Assembly (NCBI RefSeq): GCF_021155775.2 | Contig: NC_060237.1 | Location: forward strand, 17,258,970 to 17,322,969 | Reading direction: 5' to 3' | Length of the DNA stretch: 64,000 bases | Source: Neodiprion pinetum | Taxonomy: Eukaryota > Arthropoda > Insecta > Hymenoptera > Diprionidae | Shown here: positions 54,637 to 64,000 of the stretch, one piece after another | How positions within the stretch are numbered: position 1 is the first letter of the stretch | Layout: each line of letters begins with the position of its first letter | Program-made: the position numbers and the translations under genes | The notes under the pieces: generated by a model | What the model was told of the DNA's origin: nothing | The model's input: the letters and a program-made list of their open reading frames with translations, nothing else | Databases searched by the model: none

Positions 54637-54962
54637 AAAGTACCTGTCCCTATGACAGGTAGAGTGAGTCTCCGAATGCATATGCGCGGAGTACAGAAAA
54701 GACCACTTTTAACTAGAAGTTAGAACTAGAACTAGAAGTTAAAAGTGGTATTTTCCATCCTGCGAGCATGCGCTGTTACAAATAAATCTGGTAGTACGCG
54801 ACCCTAACCTCAATTTTGTGCTTTGTGAAGAAACGCGTAACATACTCTTGTTCTATATAAATAATCGCAGCCTTTTCGCCTCGCGCATTTGTAATATTCT
54901 TCTTCGGCTCACCTACGACTCATATTGCAACCCGAAAAGACCAAGTTTACCTCCTTATTACA
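54637..54962 (+). repeat. dispersed repeat, copy B
   Basis: This is the second copy of the repeat at 27766-28088, in the opposite orientation and about 26.5 kb away. It differs most in an internal palindrome at 54697-54757. Apparent small open frames here have no counterpart in copy A. Confidence 0.85.
54697..54757. repeat. internal palindrome of dispersed repeat copy B
   Basis: ACCACTTTTAACT pairs with AGTTAAAAGTGGT around a core of repeated AACTAG units. Copy A has a different core, at about 27990-28030, between equivalent AAAAGAC and GTCTTTT arms. Confidence 0.7.
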
Positions 54963-55650
54963 CAATGTACTATTTCTCCGCTTACGGTCAAATATCAATA
55001 TTTCTAATATTATTTGAAACCATTAGCTACTTCGAGTTTGCTTGTTCCCACAGTTTGAAATTGCAGAGTTAGTCTCATGCGTCATATATCAGGACAACTC
55101 TGCAATGTACGATATTGATAAAGGTTGTGAATGAATTGCTTTTGAATGAAAAAGAAAAAACATAAATTACAGAAGAAAACTAATTCCCGGAAAAACTATT
55201 ATTATTGCAAAAGGGTCCGGAAGTGTAAAGATTAGAACATTCATGGAAAGACGTTACACCAATCTTCGCGATTTGAGCGTCAAGAGATTCGGAATAAGAA
55301 TAGACAGTGAGAATAACCTGAAATGTAGAAAACCAACAATCAAAAGATGGCGACAGAAATCCAAAGCCCGGGTAACATTGAGCGTATATATCGTATGTAA
55401 CACGTGTGCGTGCGTATGGAAGACGACGAGCGGTAATAACGTAATTGTTACTTGTACGTACGTATTTTGTGGAAGTTTCTCTCTCCCTCTTTCTCTTTCA
55501 CTCTCGTACCTGTCAAATTAGCAGTAACAACTAATAATAGGCATATTCAGCCGGGGGTATGATATTCAAAACACGCGGCATCCACTATGCTTGTAGATAG
55601 ATATAGTGTGCATACGTCTATCGTAAATGTATGTACGCTTCGCACGCATA

Positions 55651-55692
55651 TTATTATCATCATTCTCTTTATTATCATTATTATTATCATGC
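55651..55692. repeat. ATT/ATC-type microsatellite
   Basis: A degenerate ATT/ATC trinucleotide tract. Confidence 0.8.
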
Positions 55693-56054
55693 AAATACGC
55701 GCGGCGCAGGCAATAAAGCTGACGGGGTGGAGTGGAGAGGCGCATATGCAAAGCGTTCGTATGTATATGTTCGTATCCGCTAACCGGCGTTATAACAGGA
55801 ATATATGCATAATACATATATATACACACGCTGCGATGGTGATGAACCTTCCATTGAATGCGCGAGCTGGCGGCGTGCATGCACGACATTACTAATTATA
55901 ATTCTAATCTACATTCCTATATATACATATATATATATACACACACACCTGTCTATACGTATCGTATTTTACTTACGTATACGCAGTCCGTGATGTGACA
56001 CCGTTAGCATACTCGCAGAATATCAATCCTTCGAAGATCTAGAGTCCTGCGCCA

Positions 56055-56708
56055 ATATGGGCTATTCCGCGTCAACCGGATCAGTCATCTCTCAGATATT
56101 TTTTTAATTTGGCATGTGGATTGTGTGGGAGGAGTTACATTTTTGTGCCAAAGCGCGAATCTCATAATGCAAAATTCGATTTTTTATTAACAATAACAAA
56201 TTAGACTCCCATTTTTTTCAAAAATTCATAACTTCGGCAAAAAATTAGATACAATATATTTCTTTTTTTTCAAATTACGCGGAAAGCTCCATAGAATTTA
56301 AAAAAAAATACGAAATGGTAAAAACAAGTTGTTATCAATTGTTTATTTAACAATTAATTTTTCAAAGATTTTTAAAACAGTGACTGACACGATCAAAAAA
56401 TTTTTTTAAAATTCTGACATGTTCCTTGAACTGTACTACAACCTGTGAATTAATTCCAGAGGGGTGTTTTTCTTCGTTTTCGAGTAAAAAATCATTAAAG
56501 GTGTCGATGCGCATGAAATTGCGGCCCGCCGAGTCTCTACGTCATGGCGGGCGGCCGGTTGCCGTCCACCGCTACACCGCGGTGGCGTCGCAGCGTTATT
56601 TTAGAGTCATTTTCACGATGTAGGACATGATTGAAGAATCTGAAAAAAATACTGTACCTTCACAAGGCCTGCTCAAAGCGATAAGTGAAGTTTCAGGAAT
56701 GTGTTTTT
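56055..56708 (+). repeat. left arm of the foldback element
   Basis: This arm is the reverse complement of 56807-57459. By eye, differences cluster about 75-100 bases in from the tip (the GGGAGGAGTTAC segment); elsewhere there are isolated changes and T-run length differences. Confidence 0.9.
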
Positions 56709-56806
56709 CACCGTTTTTTTATTACAGAGATTCAAAATAACGGTTACACACCATGAGAGTGCACATAAATGATAATAATTACATAACTTGCTACTTATTT
56801 TAAAAT

Positions 56807-57459
56807 AAAAACACATTCTTGAAACTTCACTTATCGCTTTGAGAAGGCCTTGTGAAGGTACAGTATTTTTTTCAGATTCTTCAATCATGTCCTACATCGT
56901 GAAAATGACTCTAAAATAACGCTGCGACGCCACCGCGGTGTAGCGGTGGACGGCAACCGGCCGCCCGCCATGACGTAGAGACTCGGCGGGCCGCAATTTC
57001 ATGCGCATCGACACCTTTAATGATTTTTTACTCAAAAATGAAGAAAAACACCCCTCTGGAATTAATTCATAGGTTGTAGTACAGTTCAAGGAACATGTCA
57101 GAATTTAAAAAAAATTTTTTGATCGTGTCAGTCACTGTTTTAAAAATCTTTGAAAAATTAATTGTTAAATAAACAATTGATAACAACTTGTTTTTACCAT
57201 ATCGTATTTTTTTTTAAATTCTATGGAGCTTTCCGCGTAATTTGAAAAAAAAAAATATATTGTATCTAATTTTTTGCCGAAGTTATGAATTTTTGAAAAA
57301 AATGGGAGTCTAATTTGTTATTGTTAATAAAAAATCGAATTTTGCATTATGAGATTCGCGCTTTCGCACAAAAATCTGACTCCCCCTACACAATCCACAT
57401 GCCAAATTAAAAAAATATCTGAGAGATGACTGATCCGGTTGACGCGGAATAGCCCATAT
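56807..57459 (-). repeat. right arm of the foldback element
   Basis: This is the mirror of 56055-56708. Just outside its end lies a locally duplicated motif (CTCTGATTGGTTCC at about 57469 and CTCTAATTGGTTTC at about 57530) that has no counterpart on the left and so is probably host sequence. Confidence 0.9.
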
Positions 57460-58299
57460 GCGATTTGCTCTGATTGGTTCCTCTATATTCAAAGCCGAGC
57501 GGCGAAATCAAAATAAATATAATCGATTCGCTCTAATTGGTTTCTCCAATATACGATCCCAAATCGCAGAAAAGATTACAAGTCTGTATCCACAGGGAAC
57601 TCTGCCGCAGGCTGCTGATACTGCTGTGACGATACGCTGTGCGCAGTTGTCTTCGGTGGTTGATGGGTTTCGTTTGACCTCCTGATTGCCCCAATAGAAG
57701 ACAATTTAGTCTAGAGCTACACGGCGTTCACACGAGGGATAAAAATGGGAGGGTTTTATCTTCGGAAGTGAGACTAGACTAGGGTTATGTTCAATAGTGA
57801 ATCGCACCGTTTCGAACCAGATGAAATAAGATGATACCTGCGTACGCGAGTATATTATTCCAAACGAATTTTGTAATATCAAAATCTTTTTATCCTGCAG
57901 CCTGTTGTGCAGAAATAATTTTCAAGTTAAAAATATTTAGCGACAAATACCCGAAGTTTAAAACTAGCCGAAGCTACGAAAGATATGTTTAGGAATTATT
58001 TGGCTCGCTGCTTGAAACGTTGGTTACAGAATAAACATGGCAGTCATTGACACACTTACAATCCCATTACGCCTGTACGAGTCTTTGCAATGCCACTGGT
58101 TGTGAAGCACTATTTTATGCCAAAGACGATTATGGCAATAATTATACTCAGTTCCTAATTAACGTTTCGTTCGCTGGCCTACAAAATAGCTAAAATTTTA
58201 CCGAATAGAGCTGAAACTATTTTGCAAAGGTCGCGATGCAAATTTGAAGTAATGTTTTTCAGTAGGCTTCAAAAACTAGTGTAAAAAGAATTAGATAGA

Positions 58300-58471
58300 T
58301 TCGAGATCCCTAGGAATTTTACGACCCACGGTGTTGGATGAGCACCATTTGCGCTACCGGCTGCGCGCGTAGGGCTGAGCAGAAAACAAAAAAGAGTCTG
58401 CGGCCGATGGGCAGCAATGCAAGCGGTGCTCATTCAACACCGTAGGTAGTAAAGTTCCTAGGGATATCGAA
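58300..58471. mobile_element. small palindromic MITE-like element, ~47-bp terminal inverted repeats
   Basis: The left end (TTCGAGATCCCTAGGAA...) and the reverse complement of the right end (TTCGATATCCCTAGGAA...) match over about 47 bp with five mismatches, up to a shared GATGAGCACC / AATGAGCACC. The core is GC-rich with no open frame. No clear target-site duplication is seen. It lies just downstream of the inferred groucho 3' end. Confidence 0.75.
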
Positions 58472-58679
58472 CGTGTCGGAATTTATCCAAGTCTCTGTAC
58501 TTTCTAGGATTTTTGCAATCCTATATTTCTGGTTGCGAAATCCTCAATTTGATTAATAAATTCTGAAATGTTACTTTTTGCAATAGTTCAAGGCCGAAAA
58601 TTTTAGTATCTGGAGTAAGAGTTGTACTGTAAAATATCAGGACGAGGAGTGGTAATGGGAGATAAAATTTTTCAATAAT

Positions 58680-59076
58680 TCTTATCGTCATTATTACTAT
58701 TTTTATTATTCATATCATGATCACAATCATTATTCTCATCATTTTCATTGTTCTGTCCAGACGTATGAGTATGACGTAAACAAATATTTACACTTCGAAT
58801 TTACCTCCGCGGAGTAGAAAAATATGATAGCATGTATGATGTAATTTATATACAAAATGTACATATGTAACGTCAACTTGTATTAATAATAGTATTTATA
58901 TCCATGTATATATGTATAAGTGTTGTATTAGTATGTATAACTAATAGTGTATTTACAATAGACTCGGACATCTTGAGATCTTGCTGGAAGGATTTCTTTC
59001 TTTCACCTGTTATTCATAGATTTTTCTTCTTTTTTTTCAAGTATGCATGCTATAGCGGGCAAGGGAATACTTGGGT
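58680..59076 (-). other. gro: probable groucho 3' UTR
   Basis: This AT-rich sequence follows the groucho stop codon on the minus strand. It has no long open frame, carries ATT/ATC-rich microsatellite sequence (58684-58755) and contains an AATAAA signal at its far end. The true 3' end is inferred and could be further left. Confidence 0.4.
58702..58707 (-). terminator. candidate groucho polyadenylation signal AATAAA
   Basis: A canonical AATAAA on the minus strand lies about 370 nt after the groucho stop. It is the only exact copy I found between the stop and the small palindromic element at 58.3-58.5 kb. No clear GU-rich element follows, so the call is tentative. Confidence 0.35.
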
Positions 59077-59184
59077 TCAGTACATCACTTCGTAGACCGT
59101 CGCTTTCTTGTCACCGGATCCTGTAACGATGTACTTATCGTCGGCGGAAATGTCACAGCTCAACACCGACGAGGATTCCTTAGA
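59077..59184 (-). CDS. gro: groucho terminal coding exon: last WD40 strands and stop
   Basis: This 108-nt exon follows a CTACAG acceptor and encodes 35 residues plus TGA: SKESSSVLSCDISADDKYIV, then TGSGDKKATVYEVMY. This is the expected C-terminus of Groucho/TLE and closes the propeller. The family usually ends EVIY; here the penultimate residue is methionine. A 92-bp intron separates it from the previous exon. It is too short to appear as a long open frame and was found by looking for the missing C-terminus. Confidence 0.97.
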   Translation of the reverse strand, partial: SKESSSVLSCDISADDKYIVTGSGDKKATVYEVMY

Positions 59185-61280
59185 CTGTAGAAAATGTAGA
59201 ATCCCGTAAGATTAGAAAACTGGTTAGCGGACGAAAGAAAAAAAAATCACTGTAATTCTAACTTCCGTCAATTTACCTGAAAGATGGACGCTCCGTAGGG
59301 CGTACGCCAGGCATTCAGAAGGTTGTCTTTTCCAGTGGAGACAAACCACTTCCCGCAGGAAGCAAATCTGAGTGACAGGACGCAGGACTCGTGAAGGTGC
59401 AACTGATACTTGTCGGGTTTTGTTGCGTGGAGGACTTCGACGTTAGAATTCTCCATACCAACGGCGAGCCACTCCCCGGTCGGACAGTATCCCAGGGAGA
59501 ATATCTGGGACGTAAAGTCGTGCTGCTGGAGTTGCCTGCCTTCTCGGAGGTCCCAGGATCTGACGGTGTTGTCGAGACCTCCGGTCCAGAGCTTCGAACC
59601 GTCGGCGGATATATCAATGCACGAAGCGCCGTCCGTGTGTCCTTGGAACTGTCGGACAAGCGTCTGGTTTTGGAGGTCCCAGACCGCGATGTTTCCGTCG
59701 CTGCAGCAGCTGAAGCAGACCTTGGAGTCCGGGGAGATAGCCAATGCGTAACAGGCCGGTGCTGACGAGGTGAGCTCGGCCTTGATGCGGGGCGTGGGAC
59801 TCGCCAGGTCCCATATGCTGAGCTGACTCGCCTCCCCGCCGACTATCAAAGTCCGACCATCCGGTAGGAGCTTCACCGATCTGATGTAGTTGTCCCTCTG
59901 AAGGCAATCGAGCTGCGAGACGGGCTTCACGTTTCCGCTACCACCCTGCCCGATGTCCCAGACCTTGACGCACCCCTTGCCTCCGGTGTAGACGTACTTG
60001 GTGGGATTCGATATCGTCACGGCGCATACGACCTCACCGTGCGTCAGAGTGTTTATCTGACGCGCATGCCTAGGTATGCCGGGACCGATCAAGGCGTCCG
60101 GGGGAAAAGGGACCGGCTGCATCTGACCCTCACTGGAAACGTGGAAACTGTACGCCCTAAAAAAATCATCCGACTCCGCATCAAGAGAGAATCCCTCCAC
60201 CTAAAGGAAGACTCGAATACCGCGCACGCGGCACCGACCACCGAGGGAAACCAGGACTGGGAAATATTCAAATATACTCACGGCTTGCCACCAGGCACTC
60301 CCAACGATCCCATCGGCGCTCGCATTCCCCCGTGAGGATCGTAGAGCTGCTGCGGCGGCGGTCTGGGCGCCGCATACCCGTTGTACCCCAGCATGTCGAC
60401 GTGGGGATGCTGAGCGGTCGGGGGAAGGTGATGAGGCGGCGGTCCTGGTGGATAGTGCGGGGGATAAGCGCCGGGAACTCCGGACGGCGGTCCCTGCATC
60501 ATTTTCCCCGATCCAGAGGGTTTCGATCCGCCGCCCGAGCCGGAGGTTGGGGTCATAGGTTTCGATATCGGTGTCGTGGTCTTCTCTCTGTCGTCCATCT
60601 TCTTGGCCGACGGTGTGCTGGCGTTGCTGCTCGTACCGCTCCTCGGCGAGTGCGGTGGGGCCTCCTTCTTCACCTGGCCGCCCATCGGGACCGAGGACGA
60701 GCCGATTTTGTCGAGACCATTTTCTCGCGGCGAAGACGTGCCGTTTACTGCTGGGCTGACCGGACCTTCGCTAGCGTCATCGACCACCAGGTCCTGGTCA
60801 CTCTTTTCACCGTCACTCTGCTGCAGAACGGAAATACAGAAATCGGATATGAGGATGCGCCGTGCATAAGAAGCAGAACTGTGGACGTGATCTGTGTGCG
60901 GTAAGTTGGTTCTACTCTGTCTTCGTCGCGACGATGCGACGACATCCGATGCGATCTTGGCACGGTAGTTTAAACAATGAAGTTGGCCGGAGGGAATGTC
61001 AACTAGGCCCTGGTATTATAGGTTCTACATACAGGTACTCTCAGGTAGTTGGCAAGGACGGGAGGTGGGGAGAAGAGGATGGAAGGGAAGGGAAGGGAAA
61101 GGACTCGTCGCGGTAAGAATAATGGTGTATACGTACGTGGGCCATGTCTTTTTCTTGTTCCTTCTTCATCTTCTTGACGTGCATCTGGTGCTCGTGGTGG
61201 TTCTGAGAGTGGTGGGAATGATGCTGGTCAGGTGGACTCCTGGGCCGACTGTACTTGTCCCCAGGCGATATGGAACTTCT
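59077..61280 (-). CDS. gro: Groucho/TLE transcriptional corepressor, C-terminal three quarters (4 exons, 5' part missing)
   Basis: The gene runs right to left. Exons 61280-61137, 60820-60282, 60156-59277 and 59184-59077 join in frame, with GT donors and AG acceptors at all internal junctions, giving 556 residues and a stop at 59077-59079. Domain order is the CcN region (KKMKK-type basic stretch and the acidic SDGEKSDQD casein-kinase-II site), the Ser/Pro-rich region, then a complete WD40 propeller ending in KKATVYEVMY. This order and end match insect Groucho and vertebrate TLE1-4. Fly Groucho is roughly 720-730 residues, so about 170 N-terminal residues (Q tetramerisation and GP regions) are missing and should lie further right. 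Groucho is a nuclear corepressor; in the family the propeller pore binds WRPW and eh1 peptides of partners such as Hairy/E(spl) and Engrailed. Homology is certain; orthology to fly gro rather than a paralogue is inferred. Confidence 0.97.
59277..60156 (-). CDS. gro: groucho exon: WD40 propeller, most of the domain
   Basis: This 880-nt exon starts with one base completing a proline codon and ends in phase 0 at ATC TTT CAG|GTAAAT. It encodes AYSFHVSSEGQMQPVPFPPD and then the WD40 blades, with repeat signatures including CVKVWDI, LSIWDL, IAVWDL, TVRSWDL and LNAWRTPYG. GPGIPRHARQINTL, CVKVWDIGQG and CLQRDNYIRS match the family almost residue for residue. In the TLE1 structure the pocket for WRPW/eh1 peptides is on one face of this propeller and includes residues around NYIRS, which is intact here. 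I see no frameshift or premature stop. Reading back past the acceptor gives an open extension into the intron that does not resemble Groucho; the AYSFHV start fixes the boundary. Confidence 0.98.
60282..60820 (-). CDS. gro: groucho exon: CK2 site and Ser/Pro-rich region
   Basis: This 539-nt exon starts in phase 0 and ends with two bases of a proline codon (GGC AAG CC|GTGAGT). It opens with QSDGEKSDQDLVVDDASEG, the acidic CK2 and cdc2 target segment of the family. A Ser/Thr/Pro-rich SP region follows (NGTSSPRENGLDKI, repeated SP and TP), then a Pro/His/Gly-rich stretch (PPHYPPGPPPHHLPP) and a C-terminal GGK shared with Groucho/TLE just before the propeller. The acceptor is the tandem TGCAGCAG, so an alternative start at 60817 would drop only the first glutamine. 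The low-complexity proline/histidine part is GC-rich and probably poorly conserved; both flanks are well conserved. Confidence 0.95.
61080..61100. repeat. GGGAA repeat in a groucho intron
   Basis: Three to four GGGAA units within the 316-bp intron between the CcN and SP exons. Confidence 0.85.
61137..61280 (-). CDS. gro: groucho exon: CcN region with nuclear-localisation-type basic patch
   Basis: This 144-nt exon encodes 48 residues. The acceptor is a TTTTAG preceding AGAAGTTCC and the donor is CAC|GTACGT, and both ends are in phase 0. The peptide begins RSSISPGDKYSRPRSPP, passes through a His/Gln-rich stretch and ends in a lysine-rich KKMKKEQEKDMAH. SP dipeptides and the basic patch are typical of the Groucho CcN region, which carries cdc2 and CK2 sites and the nuclear localisation signal. 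The open frame was too short to be found by length alone; it is identified by its junctions and by continuity with the next exon. This is the most upstream exon I can support; whatever precedes it must also end in phase 0. Confidence 0.88.
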
Positions 61281-64000
61281 CTAAAACACATGAGACGCAT
61301 CCATGCTTTCGAGAAGTGGCTTTTTGAACAGCGTCTATGTACTAAACTACTTCGGCGATATTATTATACCCACGACAAGGCGCGAGTCCAACAGTGTTTA
61401 TACATGATCTTGTCATCAAGACGCGTTTATGGACACTGGTGAAAGTGTTTTATACCGTGAAGTACACGCGTTGGCGTGTTACTTAAGGAGGCGATCTTAA
61501 GAGTTGTTGCTTTTATATATATATATATAAAATTGCTAAGAGATGATGTTTTAGCCTCTGTCGCTTTCAAACAATGCTATCAACACTGCTCGAATCCAAG
61601 TACATTTTTTGTGAGAGTCATTAGTTTGATCACTGTTGTAACGCAGAGAACGTTCGAAAGCTTTGGACATTCCAAGTACCAGATATTAAGAGTTCGTGCG
61701 AAATGACTTACCTAAAAGACAACAATTAGTGCCAATCTTATTTCTTAGAAAACGTGAAATCATATGTATACATGAAATCAGATTTTGGTTTTGAGCAAAA
61801 ATAATGGATTTGAAAACTGAGAAAATTTACAAGATCCCTTCGTTGAGGAGGTTTAGATTCATAGCTGCCGCGTGATAATTCTCATTTTTCCGTGTCAAGG
61901 ATTAATTTTTGTAAATGCGAATAAAAGTGAAACTTGTTTCATTAAGTGAAATCCTAGCTTCGGACAAGTTTTAAAAATCGTTCAATCCAATTTGAAATGC
62001 CTTATATATTGTTGCAAACGTTGCAAAAGGCTCGATTATTTTTAGTAGGTAGATCCACGAGAAGGTGTCTCACGGCATATCGTAGAAAAACTACTTGATT
62101 TGTAATTGCTTTTCCGTGGTTTTTTTGCTTCCCTGCAACAGACACGCACGCGTTAAAAGAACTCCACTTTTTCTAGAAGTATAGAGAGTCGTATATCCTC
62201 TTGACTGTTATCCATAAAGATTCAAAAGAACGATTCGAAATTCCGATGGTATCTCAGACCGTCGATATATTCTCTGAAATATCAACACCATATCGATATT
62301 ATTACTGCGGTATCGGTAGGCTGAAACCGGGCAGGTTTAATGCGCGCGTTTGCCGGTGCCAATTACGATTTAATTGCCTGCTCATAAGATTTATTGCGCT
62401 ACTGCCCCGTGACTGTTGTCCATGGTGCTGGAAGCAGGCGGGTACGTACAGGAAGACGCGCAGGTGTGGGTACCGACAAAAACTCAGGTGAGTAAACGCG
62501 CTAAGGCTTTAACGGCTCGCAGCTTACGTCCGTCGATCCGATGGGATCAGACACTGATTGGCTCACGCGTTCCGCGAACTCCGTAAAACGTCTACGATTT
62601 ATTCGCCGCGTCGTGCCTTCATGCTCTCAACTGGACTTGACTCGACCCAACCTCAAACCTCGGCAATTGCTTAATGGGATTCGGAAATTCCACCCACGGC
62701 ACGACGTTCGCTAAATTCGATCTTTGTTTCGTTTCACGGTTTCTCTGCATCCGCATACATACGAGCAAGACTTCTCATAATCGTGTGCGAGTGAAGCATG
62801 AAAGTTCGTCGAAGATATTACTTATACAATTTAAATATGTAGATCTTTCTAGATGTAGTTCCATGTATACCAATAACCCTGGATGTCAATTGAAAAGAAA
62901 AATCTAACGGTATTCGTAAGGTTCAGCCTTTAATGTGATATCGCAACATTTCCAAGATTTTCCTCAATTTTAAAATGATTAGATCAGCAGAAATATATGA
63001 TCGACGAAACGCAAAGAGTACAAAATAATTCCGCAACCCGACAATGTTCACATCAATCTGCATACGTAAATAAGGCAAACTACATCATTTGCCGTAGAGA
63101 ATTACTTTCCGATTCAACAACGAAGTTGTTCTTATCGTGTACCCTGTGTGTATCCACGGAAGTTGAAAAATCACATGCGGAGGATAGAGTCGTAGCAGAG
63201 CGGAGAGGTTAGCACGTCTCCGCGGCAGTGTCAAGCAGAGTGCAGAGGTCGAGGGGTTCAAAGGGCATCCGACACGTAGACGTACCGACGTTCGCGCTTT
63301 TTTTCAATTAACCAACCGACCCAACCAACGCGCGGACGAACTCGGCGAAACCCGAGCCTGAACCATGTAACGGAGGACGATAATGGAGCTCGGAATGTCC
63401 GCATGTAGACACAGCGGATACCGCGGCACTCGCGTCAGGTGCGTGTCTTCGTGTCGGTGTGTAATACGTGGGTGTTGATAGTGATAAAAATACAGAATGC
63501 CTATGTGCGCCGACTGAAGGAAGGGTCCTGGAAGAGGCAACAATGATTACAGGGTGCAGAAGAGCCTTCCTGCCTGTATATAATACGAAGGGCAGAGATG
63601 AGCCGTCGAGTAGATGAAGAGGAGAGGAGAGGAGAGAAGAGATGGAAGAAGAGGCATGCTATGGACGAGAGGACAGAATGAGAGGGCGGTCAGGGGCGGG
63701 ACGCGGTCTCGAGGTGATCACAGACGAGGACGCTAACCCGTAATACCTGCCTATCTTCTCTCCCCGTCTCCTTTGCCTTCCTCTCACTCCCCGATTTCTG
63801 TCCGTGATCTCTTTCCTCCGACCCTCTCTGGTCTCCTCTGTTCGCTCCGAGGTCCCTATAGAAGTTGCGCCCCGGGTTTTTCTTCCCCCCCTTCCCCGAC
63901 CGTTCCCGTCCCCTATTCCCATTCTTCTTTACTTTTTACTTCATTTTTTTTTTTTTATTTTATATACCGCGGCCTCTATTTGTTCTCGTTCGATTATAGA
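61281..64000 (-). other. gro: groucho intron (5' side, continues past the window) with simple repeats
   Basis: Upstream of the first supported exon I find no further recognisable Groucho exon; the Q and GP segments are not seen. The stretch holds an AT run near 61514-61530, a solitary inverted CCAAT box near 62567 and a GGAGA repeat at 63620-63637. The right end is GC-rich and pyrimidine-rich. Open frames here are short or low-complexity. A small exon could be missed by eye. Confidence 0.5.

Larger units (their letters stand above)
56055..57459. mobile_element. foldback element with ~650-bp inverted arms
   Basis: Left arm 56055-56708 and right arm 56807-57459 are near-identical inverted repeats around a ~98-bp loop. 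The outer ends read GGGCTATTCCGCGTCAACC inward, and both are bordered by ATAT. ATAT is its own reverse complement, so it may be a 4-bp target duplication or the arm tip. Each arm has an AT-rich outer half and a short, sharply GC-rich block (about 56515-56600 and its mirror). Both arms carry the same 65-codon open frame with only two amino-acid differences. No transposase is visible, so this is a non-autonomous foldback/MITE-type element; I cannot assign a superfamily. Confidence 0.9.

Noticed and set aside
56426..57089. Two matching 65-codon frames on opposite strands
   Set aside because: They are the two arms of the foldback element. Their similarity comes from arm identity and does not indicate a duplicated gene.
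59315..60904. Plus- and minus-strand frames overlapping groucho in other registers
   Set aside because: Shadows of the GC-rich groucho exons; the Groucho frame explains the region fully.
1..64000. tRNA, rRNA and well-known insect miRNA genes, CRISPR arrays
   Set aside because: I looked for T-loop (GGTTCGANTCC-type) motifs and familiar mature miRNA sequences and saw none. CRISPR is not expected in this genome type and no regular spacer-repeat array is present. A covariance-model search would be decisive.

Overview
The window looks like nuclear DNA of an insect, probably a hymenopteran. The only protein I can identify is Groucho/TLE, which matches insect Groucho closely. A short run of the TTAGG-type insect telomere motif sits inside the window. 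The rest is intron- and repeat-rich, AT-leaning sequence with GC-rich patches and many microsatellites, as expected of an animal genome. I cannot name the species from sequence alone.

Layout. From about 1 to 58.3 kb I recognise no intact protein-coding gene. Most long open frames here are low-complexity (CT, TTC, GGA tracts), lie in GC-rich patches where several frames are open at once, or are no longer than chance predicts. This stretch holds microsatellites, a decamer array of CACGTG E-boxes (17.7 kb), a short (CCTAA)5 block (38.36 kb), two GC-rich patches each with a pair of CCAAT boxes exactly 21 bp apart (38.77 and 44.62 kb), a TATA-type promoter candidate (50.5 kb), and mobile-element remnants. 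The remnants are two inverted copies of a ~325-bp repeat (27.8-28.1 and 54.6-55.0 kb), a terminal-inverted-repeat element (51.9-52.2 kb), a 1.4-kb foldback element with two ~650-bp arms (56.06-57.46 kb), and a small palindromic MITE (58.3-58.5 kb).

From about 58.7 kb to the right edge lies the 3' part of groucho on the minus strand. Four exons join in frame and give 556 residues: the CcN region, the Ser/Pro-rich region and the complete C-terminal WD40 propeller, ending at the family's normal C-terminus. The N-terminal Q (tetramerisation) and GP regions are not visible and should lie beyond the right edge or in small exons I could not pick out between 61.3 and 64.0 kb.

Groucho is a corepressor with no DNA-binding domain of its own. 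Partners such as Hairy/E(spl) bHLH repressors recruit it through WRPW or eh1 peptides that bind the WD40 propeller. I looked for an E(spl)-type bHLH-WRPW neighbour, which would be expected in some insect genomes, and saw none, so the ~58 kb on the 3' side of groucho reads as a gene desert possibly holding regulatory DNA and noncoding first exons.
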